Shown here: in pieces, positions 29,901 through 38,106 of the stretch
Layout: every line of letters starts with the position of its first letter
How positions within the stretch are numbered: position 1 is the first letter of the stretch
Assembly (NCBI GenBank): GCA_016711705.1
Contig: JADJSK010000001.1
Location: forward strand, 558,001 to 622,000
Direction: 5' to 3'
From: Candidatus Brachybacter algidus
Lineage (GTDB): Bacteria; Bacteroidota; Bacteroidia; Chitinophagales; Saprospiraceae
DNA length: 64,000 nucleotides
Notes under the pieces: generated by a model
Told to the model about the DNA's origin: nothing
Databases searched by the model: none
The model's input: only the letters and a program-made list of their open reading frames with translations
Program-made: the position numbers and the translations under genes

Positions 29901-31026
29901 TAATACTCCTCCTGTATTGTATTTTAGTTCTGATTTTATGAATAAATATCAGATTATCAACAATACTATATACACAGGTTGTACTGACTTCGATGCTTTC
30001 ATAGCTGAGATAGATGCTTCAGGAGCAATTGTAGTAAGTGACGAATGTCTTGAGACGATCACTCCTTATTACGAGAATGAAGCCGGTGAAACTAAGTGTG
30101 AAGGTGCTCTTATCACGAAAGATCATAATTTCACATGGACAGCAACTGATGCTTGTGGCAATACTGACCAACTACACCTGAAAGTAATTTTACAAGAAAG
30201 CAATGAAGTTGATTTTAGCTTTATTGGTAAGGATACTTCAGTATATTGTAATGAGACAGTTCCACTTCCGCGTATTTTACCTACATTGAATTGTACACAA
30301 GTTTCTCTTGGTAGTATTGTCAACATAGGTCAGGCTACTCCTGATGGATCTTATCTTGAAACTAGAGTCTTTACTTACACTAACTTGTGTGGTGAAGAAG
30401 TAAGTTATACGCAAGAGATTAGTCACTTGACGACATCAGATCTTGCTTGTAATATTATTATCCCTGAAGAAGTTGGATGTAATTCATCAAATAACATATT
30501 CACAGTGAATGTGACAGGTGGTGATGGTCCATACTACTATAACTGGGAAATTCTGAACGGTTTCTGTCATATAGTTGCGGGTCAAAACACTCCAACTGTT
30601 CAGATCTCAATTTCGTTCAAAACATTATTCCTTAAGGTAACAGTTACTGATTCTAGAGGATGTCAGACACAGTGTGTTATTGAAGTAGATTGTACACTTG
30701 ATGGATCAACTATTGTTGTAGTAGACCCTGAATTAGTGGACATTTCTAAACCAGTAGTTCCTGAAAATCTGATCGAAGATTATACATTAAGACCGAATCC
30801 GACAAGCTCTCAAGTTTATCTTGAATTTGATGCTGATGCGGCCGAAGAAATTACTGTTAATATCTCTAACCAGTTTGGTAAACCAGTTTATCATAAAAAA
30901 ATGAACTGCTCAAAAGGATTTAATTCACAATTGCTAGAGACTAGCAGTCTTCCATCAGGTCTATACCAGGTGAGTCTGATCTCAAGTGATAAACTCAAAA
31001 CGTTACAGTTAATCAAGGTTAAATAA
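20995..31026 (+). CDS. Giant secreted Cys-rich HYR-like repeat protein with T9SS sorting domain
   Basis: This protein has 3343 residues. After a signal peptide (about 1-34) comes a unique N-terminal region with YAGLYWTGR near residue 113 and a DUF11-like segment around 400-500. I count 13 repeats of about 85 residues at 756-1863 (pattern P-x-F, NLGCNP, TDNC, TVTATDxCGN, YxWK). Six shorter HYR repeats follow at 1864-2371 (PPxITCP, TDNC, RTYxATDxCGN, TITV), then about eight looser repeats at 2372-3067. Each repeat has conserved Cys, probably disulphides. A PKD-like segment precedes the sorting domain at about 3262-3343 (YTLRPNPTSSQVYLEF, ending KTLQLIKVK). It is likely exported by type IX secretion as a surface adhesin or matrix protein. 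The frame is unbroken. Confidence 0.93.
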   Translation: MKKFTHILENNKLFRNLILAIFALALTIPSAQSQLLVDFTKVPDQIFSIKGDYTMLGNTSLIRVNYSDDGQNGNNDMGYVDIDGDADTWNSSTAAFDYSVQAGADPNCTKILYAGLYWTGRANNGGVAGNTVDATRTVNGVVQNRTFTKNQIKFKAAGDSYQTIDGGFIYNPPVDYYQIYSCYADVTEYVKAHGTGNYTAADMALVQGNADGVGYFGCWSLVVVYENSKMKDRDISIFQGHAFNSNSNIVDIPVTGFQAVQSGDVNVKIGFLAGEGDRELTGDYAKIKQLNTNNYISLVHSTNATNNFFNSSINTGGNYRLPQYLNNNGIDIAMFNLDNGNDNDPNTPAVNSVIANGQTSTVIRVGTTSDVYTLSVLVFGVDAYKPETDEIITLTAINGVAPVLPYTCTPGQELSYKVEIKNKGSEPIKLYKLSVPIPSNADFVPGSVTKTLHPLVTSTNTPLPVYNSVTRSLDWDFGNLPLHPTDLNTILASYTFKLKATTNCFLLSGSGCNQNIPVTGVANGTGVITNTNIVNQSYILGYNASGPCSEEVINGIINVAINGNAYVGANCDLETQDGILNLDIPASGSGYAISNISVLYPPGTKFYSAYPVVAGTIEYTAGNPFPAVDGTVKTYYAVPPGNNSCGLKIILTCSNNCAFTVTCGNQPPSTNYSCSLPIPAAVTTIAAFKTTFGATIGSNPCFTVKMQVIEDASFNPCTSNGYTRTYKIYQDTNGDNMPSAGELFVDCTKTYIWNKDNTKPVYSCDPAVPIFVGCKSGTPTAADAITAAGFSDNCGAPTVTAVAGATSSGTGCNKFQIWTVSAIDACGNNASVVITLKYYNDSVKPVFTNGCANSLIILPCNSTPTDAMAYAAVGAATDDCGTPTMSITSTTPGNTCTKTKVYTVRATDACGNFATCDVTYRWKSDVTNPVFSSCPNGIQILPGTTPPTMADAIAKAGNVTDNCGAVVMTASFAPATGTSCNMQQIWTVTATDSCGNFANYAVTIGWGSDPLAPIFAGGSSKNKNLGCNPPAITAAIAIAEAGSVTDNSGASPMLSASGGTVGGTACARTQQWTVTATDGCGNSASFVINYSWKEDLIAPTFANVTDTTKTNLGCLGVGGATVAQAKAAAGAVTDNCSSSGNITVTAVGGPITGECHKVQTWTVTATDECGNVKIKLVDLKWSFDDQNPVFEHCPVGIIDLGCNPVNLPTGAGLQDSVSILPDNCGQVSIVVTAGPITGTCNKMQTFTVTAKDNCNNIATCSITYKWKSDLQPPMFASCPSNPIVLAPGQQPTPAMAQDAVGAITDNCTSTNNLVITVTLEVLTGDCGEVKKYTVKAVDECGNMNSCVVTYTQTGSTEPPVFTNPPAGPINLGCNPSTLPNAAMAILNAGPVTDDIRVQDVVATAGQITGTCVKTQNFTVTASDDCGNMTPITVTFTWKSDTQKPVFANCPPAAILVTNMNLINDAYAIAQAGTPTDNCNIASITASHTSSDGPCGPTLIYQILATDDCGNTATCNVVFKTNNGSNPPTFSNCPSAPIYLGCNPQNLPTEGAVAEGAGNPEDDGEVIFVGVEAGPITGDCNKTQVFTVTAIDDCGNSGYCIITYKWKVDTDKPTFPEIPLTPVNLGCNPATLPTPASAIAAAGNIADNCDIDNVTAVGGNITGTCLQTQTFVITAIDKCGNSAQASLTFVWKNDTRAPTFANCTGIPINLGCNPAVLPTKEMALIQAGATGDDCAIDTVISVAGQITGTCTKSQIFLVTAYDECGNTTECSVTYTWKADTQSPVFVACSSAPINLGCNPTLLPNSENAILAAGATTDNCGGNISVTATPGTISGDCVKSQTFTVTAMDECGNFSNCFVVYNWSTDNTPPVITCPSAISNLKCASELPAAYVNLAAFTAAGGSVSDGCSANPTFSLFSEVITPGSCVNKFTVTRVYKVVDACGNSATCTQIITVNDNVPPVITCPAPINVACAGDVPAANPQGIVATDNCTGTVLVTFVNDVISNQSCANKYTITRTYLATDVCGNSTTCTQTITVNDNVPPAISCPPSISGLECAVAAPAPYANAAQFVAAGGTISDNCVGTIIVSMTNEVSAPGICANSFILSRTYTATDVCGNFASCVQTITVADMTPPTITCPANLNLTCSTEVPAANIASVITSDNCAGIITVTVAEDVVSNQTCLNKFTINRTYTATDACGNASSCTQVIVVNDNIPPVMTCPNDLLLECATEVPAPNVQLVQASDNCVGTVVVTHVGDVIVDQACANQFTIERTYKATDVCGNFTTCTQYINVADITPPTITCPPNITVTCGSDVPVPSISSVLTTDNCVGVITVAFISDEIVDQICENRYKVIRTYSATDVCGNTSTCSQTITVYDDVAPLISILDPIFADVENGGTITLQCRALIEGWELPSLTSNEISSQDNCGGSIISMNQTVTNGSCEEDGYFKSIFVEILATDFCDNQSSFSFTIHIVDEIPPVFTVLPQDVTVSCANSNLTYDVQATDECECANISFVDNIINGACAGSYTIKRVYTAKDCCGNMSFHTQTINVVDDTPPVLIPTFSVLANIAQGDTLTSYCGQQELPEWLSLPADQLIGMSDGCSAATSMGFDIKESNENACWLYGYSKLYTITYSAMDACQNQAQFIFYIKVVDTIAPKLISIKEFICDDDKSWPVAIDGCSQLTYDYTDAPVANECNNGTNYIRTWTINDACQNTTYATQYVLTNDYVAPKLDFINPDYANVSNGDTISVECSKWNDVSKATALTWIESKDDCDFLTVDFKSSRKQGNCASDGYKSLIAYDWTAIDFCGNESEFKVYFKLSDNTPPVFNTNAPMISVDCENNIPQVKATDDCSNVTLKVVRNKFELGCPNNFTLEETYTATDACNNVSTFSRIVNVVDTTGPIIYVPDAVCVSDLGSLTPIAMDYCTNKPVQLSIKIDNTTINCNNSQYYTITYSASDYCGNTTTKVQKVILNDNTPPVLYFSSDFMNKYQIINNTIYTGCTDFDAFIAEIDASGAIVVSDECLETITPYYENEAGETKCEGALITKDHNFTWTATDACGNTDQLHLKVILQESNEVDFSFIGKDTSVYCNETVPLPRILPTLNCTQVSLGSIVNIGQATPDGSYLETRVFTYTNLCGEEVSYTQEISHLTTSDLACNIIIPEEVGCNSSNNIFTVNVTGGDGPYYYNWEILNGFCHIVAGQNTPTVQISISFKTLFLKVTVTDSRGCQTQCVIEVDCTLDGSTIVVVDPELVDISKPVVPENLIEDYTLRPNPTSSQVYLEFDADAAEEITVNISNQFGKPVYHKKMNCSKGFNSQLLETSSLPSGLYQVSLISSDKLKTLQLIKVK

Positions 31027-31053
31027 CTTTTAACCTTAGTTAAATATGGGAGA

Positions 31054-31080
31054 AAGGGGTCTGTAAAAGGATCCCTTTTT
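31054..31080 (+). terminator. Rho-independent terminator after the giant gene
   Basis: An 8-bp stem with one G-U pair (AAGGGGTC at 31054-31061 with GATCCCTT at 31070-31077) is followed by a run of T ending at 31080. Confidence 0.75.
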
Positions 31081-31106
31081 CAATTTTGGGCATGTAGTAA
31101 AAAAAT

Positions 31107-31138
31107 AAGCCGGTACAAAATTGCTCTTGTACCGGCTT
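31107..31138. terminator. Bidirectional terminator between convergent genes
   Basis: A perfect 12-bp stem, AAGCCGGTACAA (31107-31118) with TTGTACCGGCTT (31127-31138), encloses an 8-base loop. T-rich tails are present on both strands, so it can stop transcription from the giant gene and from the DUF697 gene. Confidence 0.9.
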
Positions 31139-31158
31139 TTATTTTTAAAAAAAAATGA

Positions 31159-31776
31159 TTAAACTCCAACATTTTTCATTACTTCAGATTTTAACCTTTC
31201 ATAATCATCATCATTGATTGCACCAGAAGCTTTCATTTCGAAAAGTCTCTGGAGTGAATCAAGATAATCATCCGTGGTTTCTATTTTATTATCTAAAGGT
31301 GCTGATTCTTTATTTTCTTTTTTTATCTTTTCGGTATAAGCCTTACCTTTTTCAAATTTCTCGTTATAAAAATTCTTGAAACTAGTCCAATCAAAATCTA
31401 GAAATGTTCCGCCTTTATTGAAATGCCTTTTGAAGACTTCCCCAACTGCATATGTGGAAGCGCCTGATAATGCAGAGACCGCGACACCCCCAACTATTGT
31501 CCCAATCAAAGGAATCATCTTGGCTAACATTCTTCCACTTAATCTGGCCAATCCACTAGATGTCAATGCTAAAATAGCCGCTTTTCCTTCAGTCTCTCTG
31601 AAGTCAACTTCATATAGTTTTGATAATCTGCGTATCATTTCCAATTGAACAGCTGTGACAGCCATAAAATCCGCAATGGGTATAGGTATCAAACCTGCAC
31701 CTGAAGCAAAGATTACTGAATTGCGTATGATCGCATCTGCTTGTTTAGCAATTACTTGTTCTTCGTTATTTTCCAT
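31159..31776 (-). CDS. DUF697 family protein with C-terminal SHOCT-like segment
   Basis: This 205-residue protein has an N-terminal DUF697-type region with two hydrophobic segments, SVIFASGAGLIPIPIADF (about residues 17-34) and a Gly/Ala-rich stretch at about 85-115. A charged linker follows, and then LFEMKASGAINDDDYERLK, a short helical pair like SHOCT domains. DUF697 proteins are membrane-associated and sometimes linked to GTPases; no function is established. A T-rich terminator follows. Confidence 0.8.
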   Translation of the reverse strand: MENNEEQVIAKQADAIIRNSVIFASGAGLIPIPIADFMAVTAVQLEMIRRLSKLYEVDFRETEGKAAILALTSSGLARLSGRMLAKMIPLIGTIVGGVAVSALSGASTYAVGEVFKRHFNKGGTFLDFDWTSFKNFYNEKFEKGKAYTEKIKKENKESAPLDNKIETTDDYLDSLQRLFEMKASGAINDDDYERLKSEVMKNVGV

Positions 31777-31798
31777 ATATTTTTTTTATCATAACGTC

Positions 31799-31810
31799 AC
31801 ACAATTGTGT
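31799..31810. promoter_or_regulatory. 12-bp palindrome in a divergent intergenic region
   Basis: ACACAATTGTGT is a perfect palindrome between the divergent DUF697 and corA-like genes. It is a possible operator for a dimeric regulator; there is no other support. Confidence 0.3.
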
Positions 31811-31865
31811 CATCGTTCCCATTATCGACAGAATCATGCATTTATTGGATAAATATGCTCTTTTC

Positions 31866-31896
31866 TTGGTAGGTTAAGTGTATAAGTGTACCTTTG
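31866..31896 (+). promoter_or_regulatory. Predicted promoter for corA
   Basis: TTG (31866-31868), a 20-base spacer and TACCTTTG (31889-31896) match the Bacteroidota consensus well. The leader to the ATG at 31949 would be about 46 bases. Confidence 0.65.
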
Positions 31897-31948
31897 CGAT
31901 TATTATTAAATTTAATCATTAGACTAAGATAAATGGACCCCGACAGGC

Positions 31949-32896
31949 ATGATTCGATACTATACAAAGCAACATGGAGAGTTGATAGGGTTGACGGATT
32001 ATGCTGTTCACTGCTGGATCAACATTGAACCACCATTTTCACATGAAGAACTGGAGGACCTTTCTTCCAAGTTAAACATTCCATTAGACTTTTTTACTGA
32101 CCCATTAGACATTGACGAGCGCTCTCGTTATGAAAAGGATGGTCCGATTCGTTTGATCGTTATGAACTCCCCAATATTGAACGAAACTGATAAAGAGAAT
32201 GAATCAATATATATCACTGTCCCGATTGGTATCATTTTTTCTCCAGAAACTGTAATTACCATATGTTCTCATGAAAACCCTGTTCTAGAGTTGTTCCTAG
32301 AAAATAAAATCAAACATTTTGATCCGGCTAATATGCAGCATTTCATTCTGCAAATTTTGGAACAAAATGTATATCGCTTTATTTCATGTCTTAAAAAATT
32401 GAACTTAAAACGGAACCTTTTGGAGCAGGAATTATATGATTCTTCCAGAAATAGCGAGTTATGGCAAATGCTCAGGATCGAAAAGAGCCTTGTATATTTT
32501 GTAAACTCTCTAAAGGCAAATGAACTCTTAAAGGTCAAGATGAAAAGGATAGATTTTCTAGGATTAGGATTGAATGAAGAATTGGAGGAAATTTATGAGG
32601 ATTTGATCATCGATAATAGCCAGGCCCTGGAGATGTCAAACGTTTACACTGTCATTACAGGTAGTACTATGGAGGCATTTGCAAGTATTATCAGTAACAA
32701 TATGAATGTAGATATCCAAAGACTGACCTTTGTAACGATTATGCTAATGGTGCCTACCATTATTACAGGATTTTTCGGTATGAATATCCCACTACCTTTC
32801 TCCCACAATGAGTATGGGGCAGTATTCATACTTATATTTTCTTTTATTGTTGGATTTGGACTAATCTTATTTCTCAATAAGAAAAAACATCGTTAA
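31949..32896 (+). CDS. corA: CorA family divalent metal transporter
   Basis: This 315-residue protein has a large cytoplasmic N-terminal domain and two C-terminal membrane helices. The signature GMN (residues 277-279) ends the first helix in ITGFFGMNIPLPF. CorA pentamers conduct Mg2+, Co2+ or Ni2+. The C-terminus is KKKHR. A good promoter lies upstream. The overlapping ATG at 31933 is in another frame that closes quickly. Confidence 0.94.
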   Translation: MIRYYTKQHGELIGLTDYAVHCWINIEPPFSHEELEDLSSKLNIPLDFFTDPLDIDERSRYEKDGPIRLIVMNSPILNETDKENESIYITVPIGIIFSPETVITICSHENPVLELFLENKIKHFDPANMQHFILQILEQNVYRFISCLKKLNLKRNLLEQELYDSSRNSELWQMLRIEKSLVYFVNSLKANELLKVKMKRIDFLGLGLNEELEEIYEDLIIDNSQALEMSNVYTVITGSTMEAFASIISNNMNVDIQRLTFVTIMLMVPTIITGFFGMNIPLPFSHNEYGAVFILIFSFIVGFGLILFLNKKKHR

Positions 32897-32956
32897 CATA
32901 TTAATGGTGAACTATTTCCCTTCAAAATAATTATAGTTGTTTGCGATTAATTTAAT

Positions 32957-32991
32957 TTTGAGCAAATACTGCTGTAGAATTATTACCTTTG
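32957..32991 (+). promoter_or_regulatory. Predicted promoter for the ccmE-ccsA genes
   Basis: TTTG (32957-32960), a 23-base spacer and TACCTTTG (32984-32991) lie 70 bases before the ccmE ATG. Confidence 0.55.
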
Positions 32992-33061
32992 TTTATATAT
33001 AAAATAGTTAAAATGTTTAATCATAATATTTTATTTATCCGGTTGAAATGAATTTTTGTCT

Positions 33062-33458
33062 ATGAAAAAAATGCAAATAGTACTAATCCTTTTGATAGTA
33101 ACATCTATAGCTGTATTAATATACGCAAGTAAAGACTTGTCTACCTACGGTAATTTTGCTACTGCAGAAAAAACTGGAGTTAAAACAAAAGTAGTAGGAA
33201 TTACTTGCCAAAGATAAGTCTATGACTTATGAGCCATCTAAAGACCCTAACTACTTTTCTTTTTTTATTAAAGACAATCAGGGTGTAGAAAAGAAAGTAG
33301 TTCTACGTGCTGCTAAACCCCAGGATTTTGAGCTTTCCGAACAGATCGTGGTCACAGGAAGTTTTAGAGATGGTGCATTTGAAGCATCAGATCTTCTTAT
33401 GAAGTGTCCTTCAAAGTATAAAAACGAAGAAATTTATATTAAATCAAAACAAATTTGA
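33062..33458 (+). CDS. ccmE: Cytochrome c maturation protein CcmE, frameshifted
   Basis: The first part (MKKMQIVLILLIVTSIAVLI, a membrane anchor) and the second part (MTYEPSKDPNYFSFFIKD to ILMKCPSKYKNEE, with matched QDFELSEQIVVTG) are in different frames. Removing one A at 33199-33200 joins KTKVVG to LLAKDKSMTYE and gives 131 residues, the normal size. CcmE is a periplasmic heme chaperone. The usual heme-binding His region is not evident, and the C-terminus follows the short Bacteroidota form. It is followed by a ccsA/ccmF-like gene, as expected. Confidence 0.82.
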
Positions 33459-33487
33459 TCCCACCTTTCAATTAAGTATTAACCGTT

Positions 33488-35972
33488 ATGGATCAAATTA
33501 ATTATTCCGGCGAACATCTGTGGTTCGGAGCTTTAGGTCATGGACTAGTAGTTTTGGCTTTCGTTACAGCAATATTAGCTGCTATAACTTACCTTATTTC
33601 CTATAAAAGTAGAAGAGATATTCTTGTTTCCAATCAATGGAAGACTTTTGCAAGAAACACATATCTTTTGCATGCATTCAGCTGCATCAGTATTTTTATG
33701 TTGTTGTTATTCATGATGGCTAATCATTATTATGAGTATCAATATGTATGGATGCACGTAAGTGAGGACTTACCTATGAAATACATACTTTCTGCTTTTT
33801 GGGAGGGTCAGGAAGGAAGTTTTTTACTTTGGATTCTCTGGCATTCAGTGATTGGTATAGTCTTACTATTCAAATCTAAAGAATGGGAAATTACGACTAT
33901 GCCTGTCCTGTGTACTGTTCAGGCGTTTTTATTGTGTATGCTTCTGGGAATTCATATACCTTTTGGTGATACAATTTCAAAATTTGGTTCTTCTCCTTTT
34001 GTTCTCCTTAGAGATGTAATGGAGGCACCTATCTTCTCCAGACCTGATTATCTTTCAGTTATCAAGGGAAAAGGTATGAATGTGTTGCTTCAGAACTATT
34101 GGATGACTATCCACCCTCCTACTCTATTTCTTGGTTTTGCATTGACTACTTTCCCGTTCTGTTTTGCAGTAGCCGGATTAATCACTAGAAAACATAAAGA
34201 ATGGTTGACTGCAGTTCAGCCTTGGGCTTTATTGGCAGGTTCTGTATTAGGTACTGGAATTCTAATGGGTTCCGCTTGGGCGTATGAGGCTTTGAGCTTT
34301 AATGGCTATTGGGCTTGGGATCCTGTTGAAAACATGTCGCTAGTGCCATGGATAGTGCTCGTAGCCGGTATCCATACAAATATGATATCGAAAGCCACTG
34401 GTAGATCAATAGTTAGTACTTATTGGTTTTATGGATCAGCCTTTATCCTAATACTTTTTAGTACTTTTCTTACCAGAAGTGGTGTATTGGGCGATACCTC
34501 AGCTCATGCATTTACTGAAATGGGATTGGAATGGCAGCTAATTATATTTTTGATGACTTACTTAATCGGTTTCACTGTTTTATTCTTTAAGAGATCAAAA
34601 GGTATTTCTCAAGTAAAAACAGAAGAAGATGTTAGTTCCAGAGAATTCTGGATGTTCATAGGTTCATTGGTTCTAATTTTCTCTGCAGTATTAATCACTT
34701 TTACTACCTCAATACCAGTATATCCTGACTTACTTTTGGATTTATCTTAGGAAGCAACCAAAATTTGCCGGTTCAGTAATTTCACACATGGGATTCGGTT
34801 TGATGTTGGTTGGAATACTAGCATCAGGTCTTAACAAGCGATTTATTTCGACTAATCCATTTACTCAGCGTGGAATGATAGCTGATGAGGATCTTGGTAA
34901 AAATGTTCTGCTTATCAAAGGTTCACCTATGACCATGAGTGGCTATGAGGTTAATTATAAAGGCGATACTATAATTGACAATAATAGGACATTTGATATC
35001 AGATTTTCGAAGTTGGATGAAAAGGGCAATAAAGTTAAAAATTTTGATTTAAATCCCAATATCGTCTATGAGAGGGATTTTTCCAAAGTAGCTGCATCAA
35101 ATCCTTCTACTCTTCGCACTTTAACCAAGGATATCTATGTTCATATCGCTTCACTGCCTCCTGAAGAGATTAACCAGGAACAAGCAAAAGCAAAAACTGA
35201 TTCATTGGATTTTAAACCTTACAAGGTTAATATAAATGACACGTTATATACTAAACGTAGCTATATAAAGGCTACCGGTATAACTTTTGACCCGAAACAC
35301 AAGGAATACAAGCCTGAGATAGGTGATATCGCTATCGGCCTAATGCTGGAAGTAGGTAATATGAAAAATGATTCTGTTTACAAAGCTATGCCAGTCATCG
35401 TTTTAAGAGATGAGATATTAATGTCTTATCCAGCCCAAATAAATGATCTGGCAACAAAAATAGACCTTGACCAGAATATTTTTAAGCCATTGTTTGACAA
35501 GGATGACAATCAAACATTTACCATTAAAGTAAAGCCAGGAGATAAATTTAATATTGCAGGTAAAGAACTCACGTTTGAGAAGTTTGTAATGAAGGATAAA
35601 AGTGGCGAAAAGGTGGTAGTGTCAGCTGAAATATTGAATAATCAAGGGAATGTGGTTGGAAGTCCTCAATTTGAAATAATTGGGCAATCATCAAAAAGCG
35701 ACAAAGTTTATATTAATGAATTTAATGCCTTCATAGCATTGATTAAGATCGATCCAAAGGATGAAAGTGCCACTTTTGAAGTCAACATTCTCAAAACACT
35801 TGGAAAAGATATTCCTATTAAAGTAGCAGAAAATTCAACAAGGGCTGACTATATTGTATTAGAAGCAGTCGTCTTCCCAGGAATCAATTTTTTCTGGTTT
35901 GGGAGCTTGATGATGATGATGGGTTTAGGTTTAGGGTTCTGGGCTAAGAGAAAAAAGCAACAAAAAGTTTAA
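33488..35972 (+). pseudogene. CcsA/CcmF-like cytochrome c assembly protein, frameshift with probable internal deletion
   Basis: The first frame (33488-34750, 420 residues) has many membrane helices and the heme-handling WWD motif (FNGYWAWDPVENMSLVPW). It ends soon after TTFTTSIPVY. A second frame, open by 34731, continues YLRKQPKFAGSVISHMGFG and runs to 35972 with a large soluble domain and a final membrane helix. The helices that should lie between these points in this family are absent. The frame change falls at about 34720-34750. I infer an internal deletion of perhaps 150-200 residues plus a shift; an assembly collapse would look the same. Confidence 0.8.
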
Positions 35973-35973
35973 A

Positions 35974-36754
35974 ATGCTTCCTGAGAAACTTCAGATAATT
36001 GGTGAAGGAAATGTAGCTTACCATTTAGCCAAGGGATTTTCCTTAATATCTGAGATTCAACAAATAAATATCTTATCCAGACATCGGAGGAATAAGGATT
36101 TGTTTTTATCAATTTCTGACAAAGTGAATTGTCATGGCCTAGAAGAATTTGATTTAGAAACCCCTGTTACATTCATTGTAGTATCTGATGATGCTATACC
36201 TGAAATCGCAGAGTATTTTCGGAATTATCACTATTTTATTCTTCATACTTCAGGTTCTACAGGAACAGCAATATTTAAGGATTTGGGTTTTAGAAACTTC
36301 GGATCATTTTATCCATTGCAGACCTTTAGTCTAAAGAAGGAGGTAAATTGGAAAGAAATTCCAATATTCGTAAATTCTAATAACGATTCAAACGATCAAT
36401 TTATAAAGGAACTAGCTCTTCAATTATCTGATATTACGCAGGTAGTTAGTGATGATCAGCGACTGAATATTCATATTGGAGCAGTGATTGTCAATAATTT
36501 TGTTAATCATCTTTTCAGCTTATCTGAAAGTTGGCTCAAACAAAAATGATCTTGATTTCAATATCATGATGCCCTTAATTCGCGAAACTATTAATAAGAT
36601 CGAGTCAATTTCACCGGCTAAAGCACAGACTGGTCCCGCTATGCGTGATGATAAGAAAATAATCCAGCGGCATATTGATGCTTTATCTGCCAATCCTAAT
36701 TTACAGAACATTTATTCAATGATATCCAAATCTATTACTGAACAGTACTTTTAA
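35974..36754 (+). CDS. DUF2520 Rossmann-fold protein, frameshifted
   Basis: The N-terminal part has a nucleotide-binding start (LQIIGEGNVAYHLAKGF) and HTSGSTG, typical of the F420/NADP oxidoreductase-like fold joined to DUF2520. The C-terminal helical domain (NDLDFNIMMPLIRETI, AKAQTGPAMRDD) is in another frame. Dropping one A from the run at 36542-36546 joins SESWLKQ to NDLDF and gives about 259 residues, the family length. The function is uncertain. It starts two bases after the ccsA-like stop. Confidence 0.85.
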
Positions 36755-36976
36755 TAAAAGTAAATATTAGTTTTTTGTGTCTTACATTGAACTTCATTTA
36801 GTAAAATTGCATTCTATGAATATTGCTGAAGGATTAAATGAACATTACACAATTCTCTAATGTTTTATTAGATTTGCAACAAGATTAGTATATATTTTAG
36901 ATTGTTCTATAATTAACAAATAATTTGATATGAGTGATCTCCGTGATATAATACGGTGGATTTATATAATAAATTT

Positions 36977-38080
36977 ATGAAAAAAGAAGTAAAAATTGGT
37001 ATTCTGGCATTAGTAGCCCTTGTGACAGTAATTTTTGGATTGAAGTTTCTCAAAGGGCAAAGCGTATTTTCTTCAAAACAAACATTCTATTCAGATTTTA
37101 GCAATGTTAAAAATCTTACGATAGGCACTCCTGTATACATTCATGGTTTTCAGGTAGGAACTGTGGTGGATATGTATCTCAAACCAACAAATACTGAATT
37201 GGTCGAAGTAGAAATTGAAGTTTCAAAGGATATAAAAGTGCCAAAATCATCTGTTTTAGAAATTGTAGACGTAGGTCTCATGGGTGCAAAAGCCGTAAAT
37301 CTTACATTTGAAAGTACCGCATCAGGTGACCTTGCAAAGAGTGGCGATTTCCTCCAAGGTAGGACCAAAGGTGTCCTTACTTCTATGTTGGGTGATCCCG
37401 AAGATCTCCAAAAATATATGTCACAGATAGAAAATGGCGCTACTGGGATTCTGGATACGATCAATGACTATTTCAAAGGTGTCGACAAATCACAAGGTGT
37501 AGGGCTTGCAATGAAAAATCTATCTGCAACAATTGCCAATCTCCAACTTCTTACCAACCAGTTTAACCTCTTACTCCAAGGGTCAAATGCCAGCCTCCAA
37601 GCGACATTTGCTAACTTGAATGGTATCACTGGTAATATAAATAATAAGAACAAGGAAATAGCTGCATTACTAGATAACTTTAATAATATTTCAGGTCAAA
37701 TCAGGGATGCTGAACTGGATAAGACAATTAAGACTGCTAATACTACCTTTGGCACAGCCAATGATAGAATGGTTGAACTTAAAACAACTCTTGAAGGTGC
37801 AAACAAAGCAATTGGCGAACTCTCCGGTATAATGAAAGGCGTCAATTCAGGAAAAGGTACTTTAGGTAAACTTGTTAATGATGATGGTCTTTATCTTAAT
37901 TTGGAAAGAACTTCAAAGCAATTGGATTTACTTATGCAAGATCTTAGGTTGAATCCTAAAAGATATGTCAATGTAAGTGTTTTTGGCAAAAAGCAAAAAA
38001 ATTATAATGTCCCTGAAAGTGATCCAGCCAAAGATATTTTGGAACCAAAGGATACTATGGAAACAAAGAATGAGAAATAA
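36977..38080 (+). CDS. MCE (MlaD-like) family lipid transport protein
   Basis: This 367-residue protein has one N-terminal membrane anchor (KIGILALVALVTVIFGLKFL), an MCE domain (about residues 35-115, with VKNLTIGTPVYIHGFQVGTV) and a long helical C-terminal region rich in Asn, Leu and Ala. MlaD proteins form hexameric channels for phospholipids between the inner and outer membranes. The ATG at 36977 is chosen because the anchor follows directly. The expected ATPase and permease genes are not adjacent. Confidence 0.9.
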   Translation: MKKEVKIGILALVALVTVIFGLKFLKGQSVFSSKQTFYSDFSNVKNLTIGTPVYIHGFQVGTVVDMYLKPTNTELVEVEIEVSKDIKVPKSSVLEIVDVGLMGAKAVNLTFESTASGDLAKSGDFLQGRTKGVLTSMLGDPEDLQKYMSQIENGATGILDTINDYFKGVDKSQGVGLAMKNLSATIANLQLLTNQFNLLLQGSNASLQATFANLNGITGNINNKNKEIAALLDNFNNISGQIRDAELDKTIKTANTTFGTANDRMVELKTTLEGANKAIGELSGIMKGVNSGKGTLGKLVNDDGLYLNLERTSKQLDLLMQDLRLNPKRYVNVSVFGKKQKNYNVPESDPAKDILEPKDTMETKNEK

Positions 38081-38106
38081 TAATTGCATTTTTCCAATTT
38101 CCATTC

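Noticed and set aside
31933..32010. Alternative ATG upstream of corA
   Set aside because: It is in another frame that closes after a short stretch without coding character.
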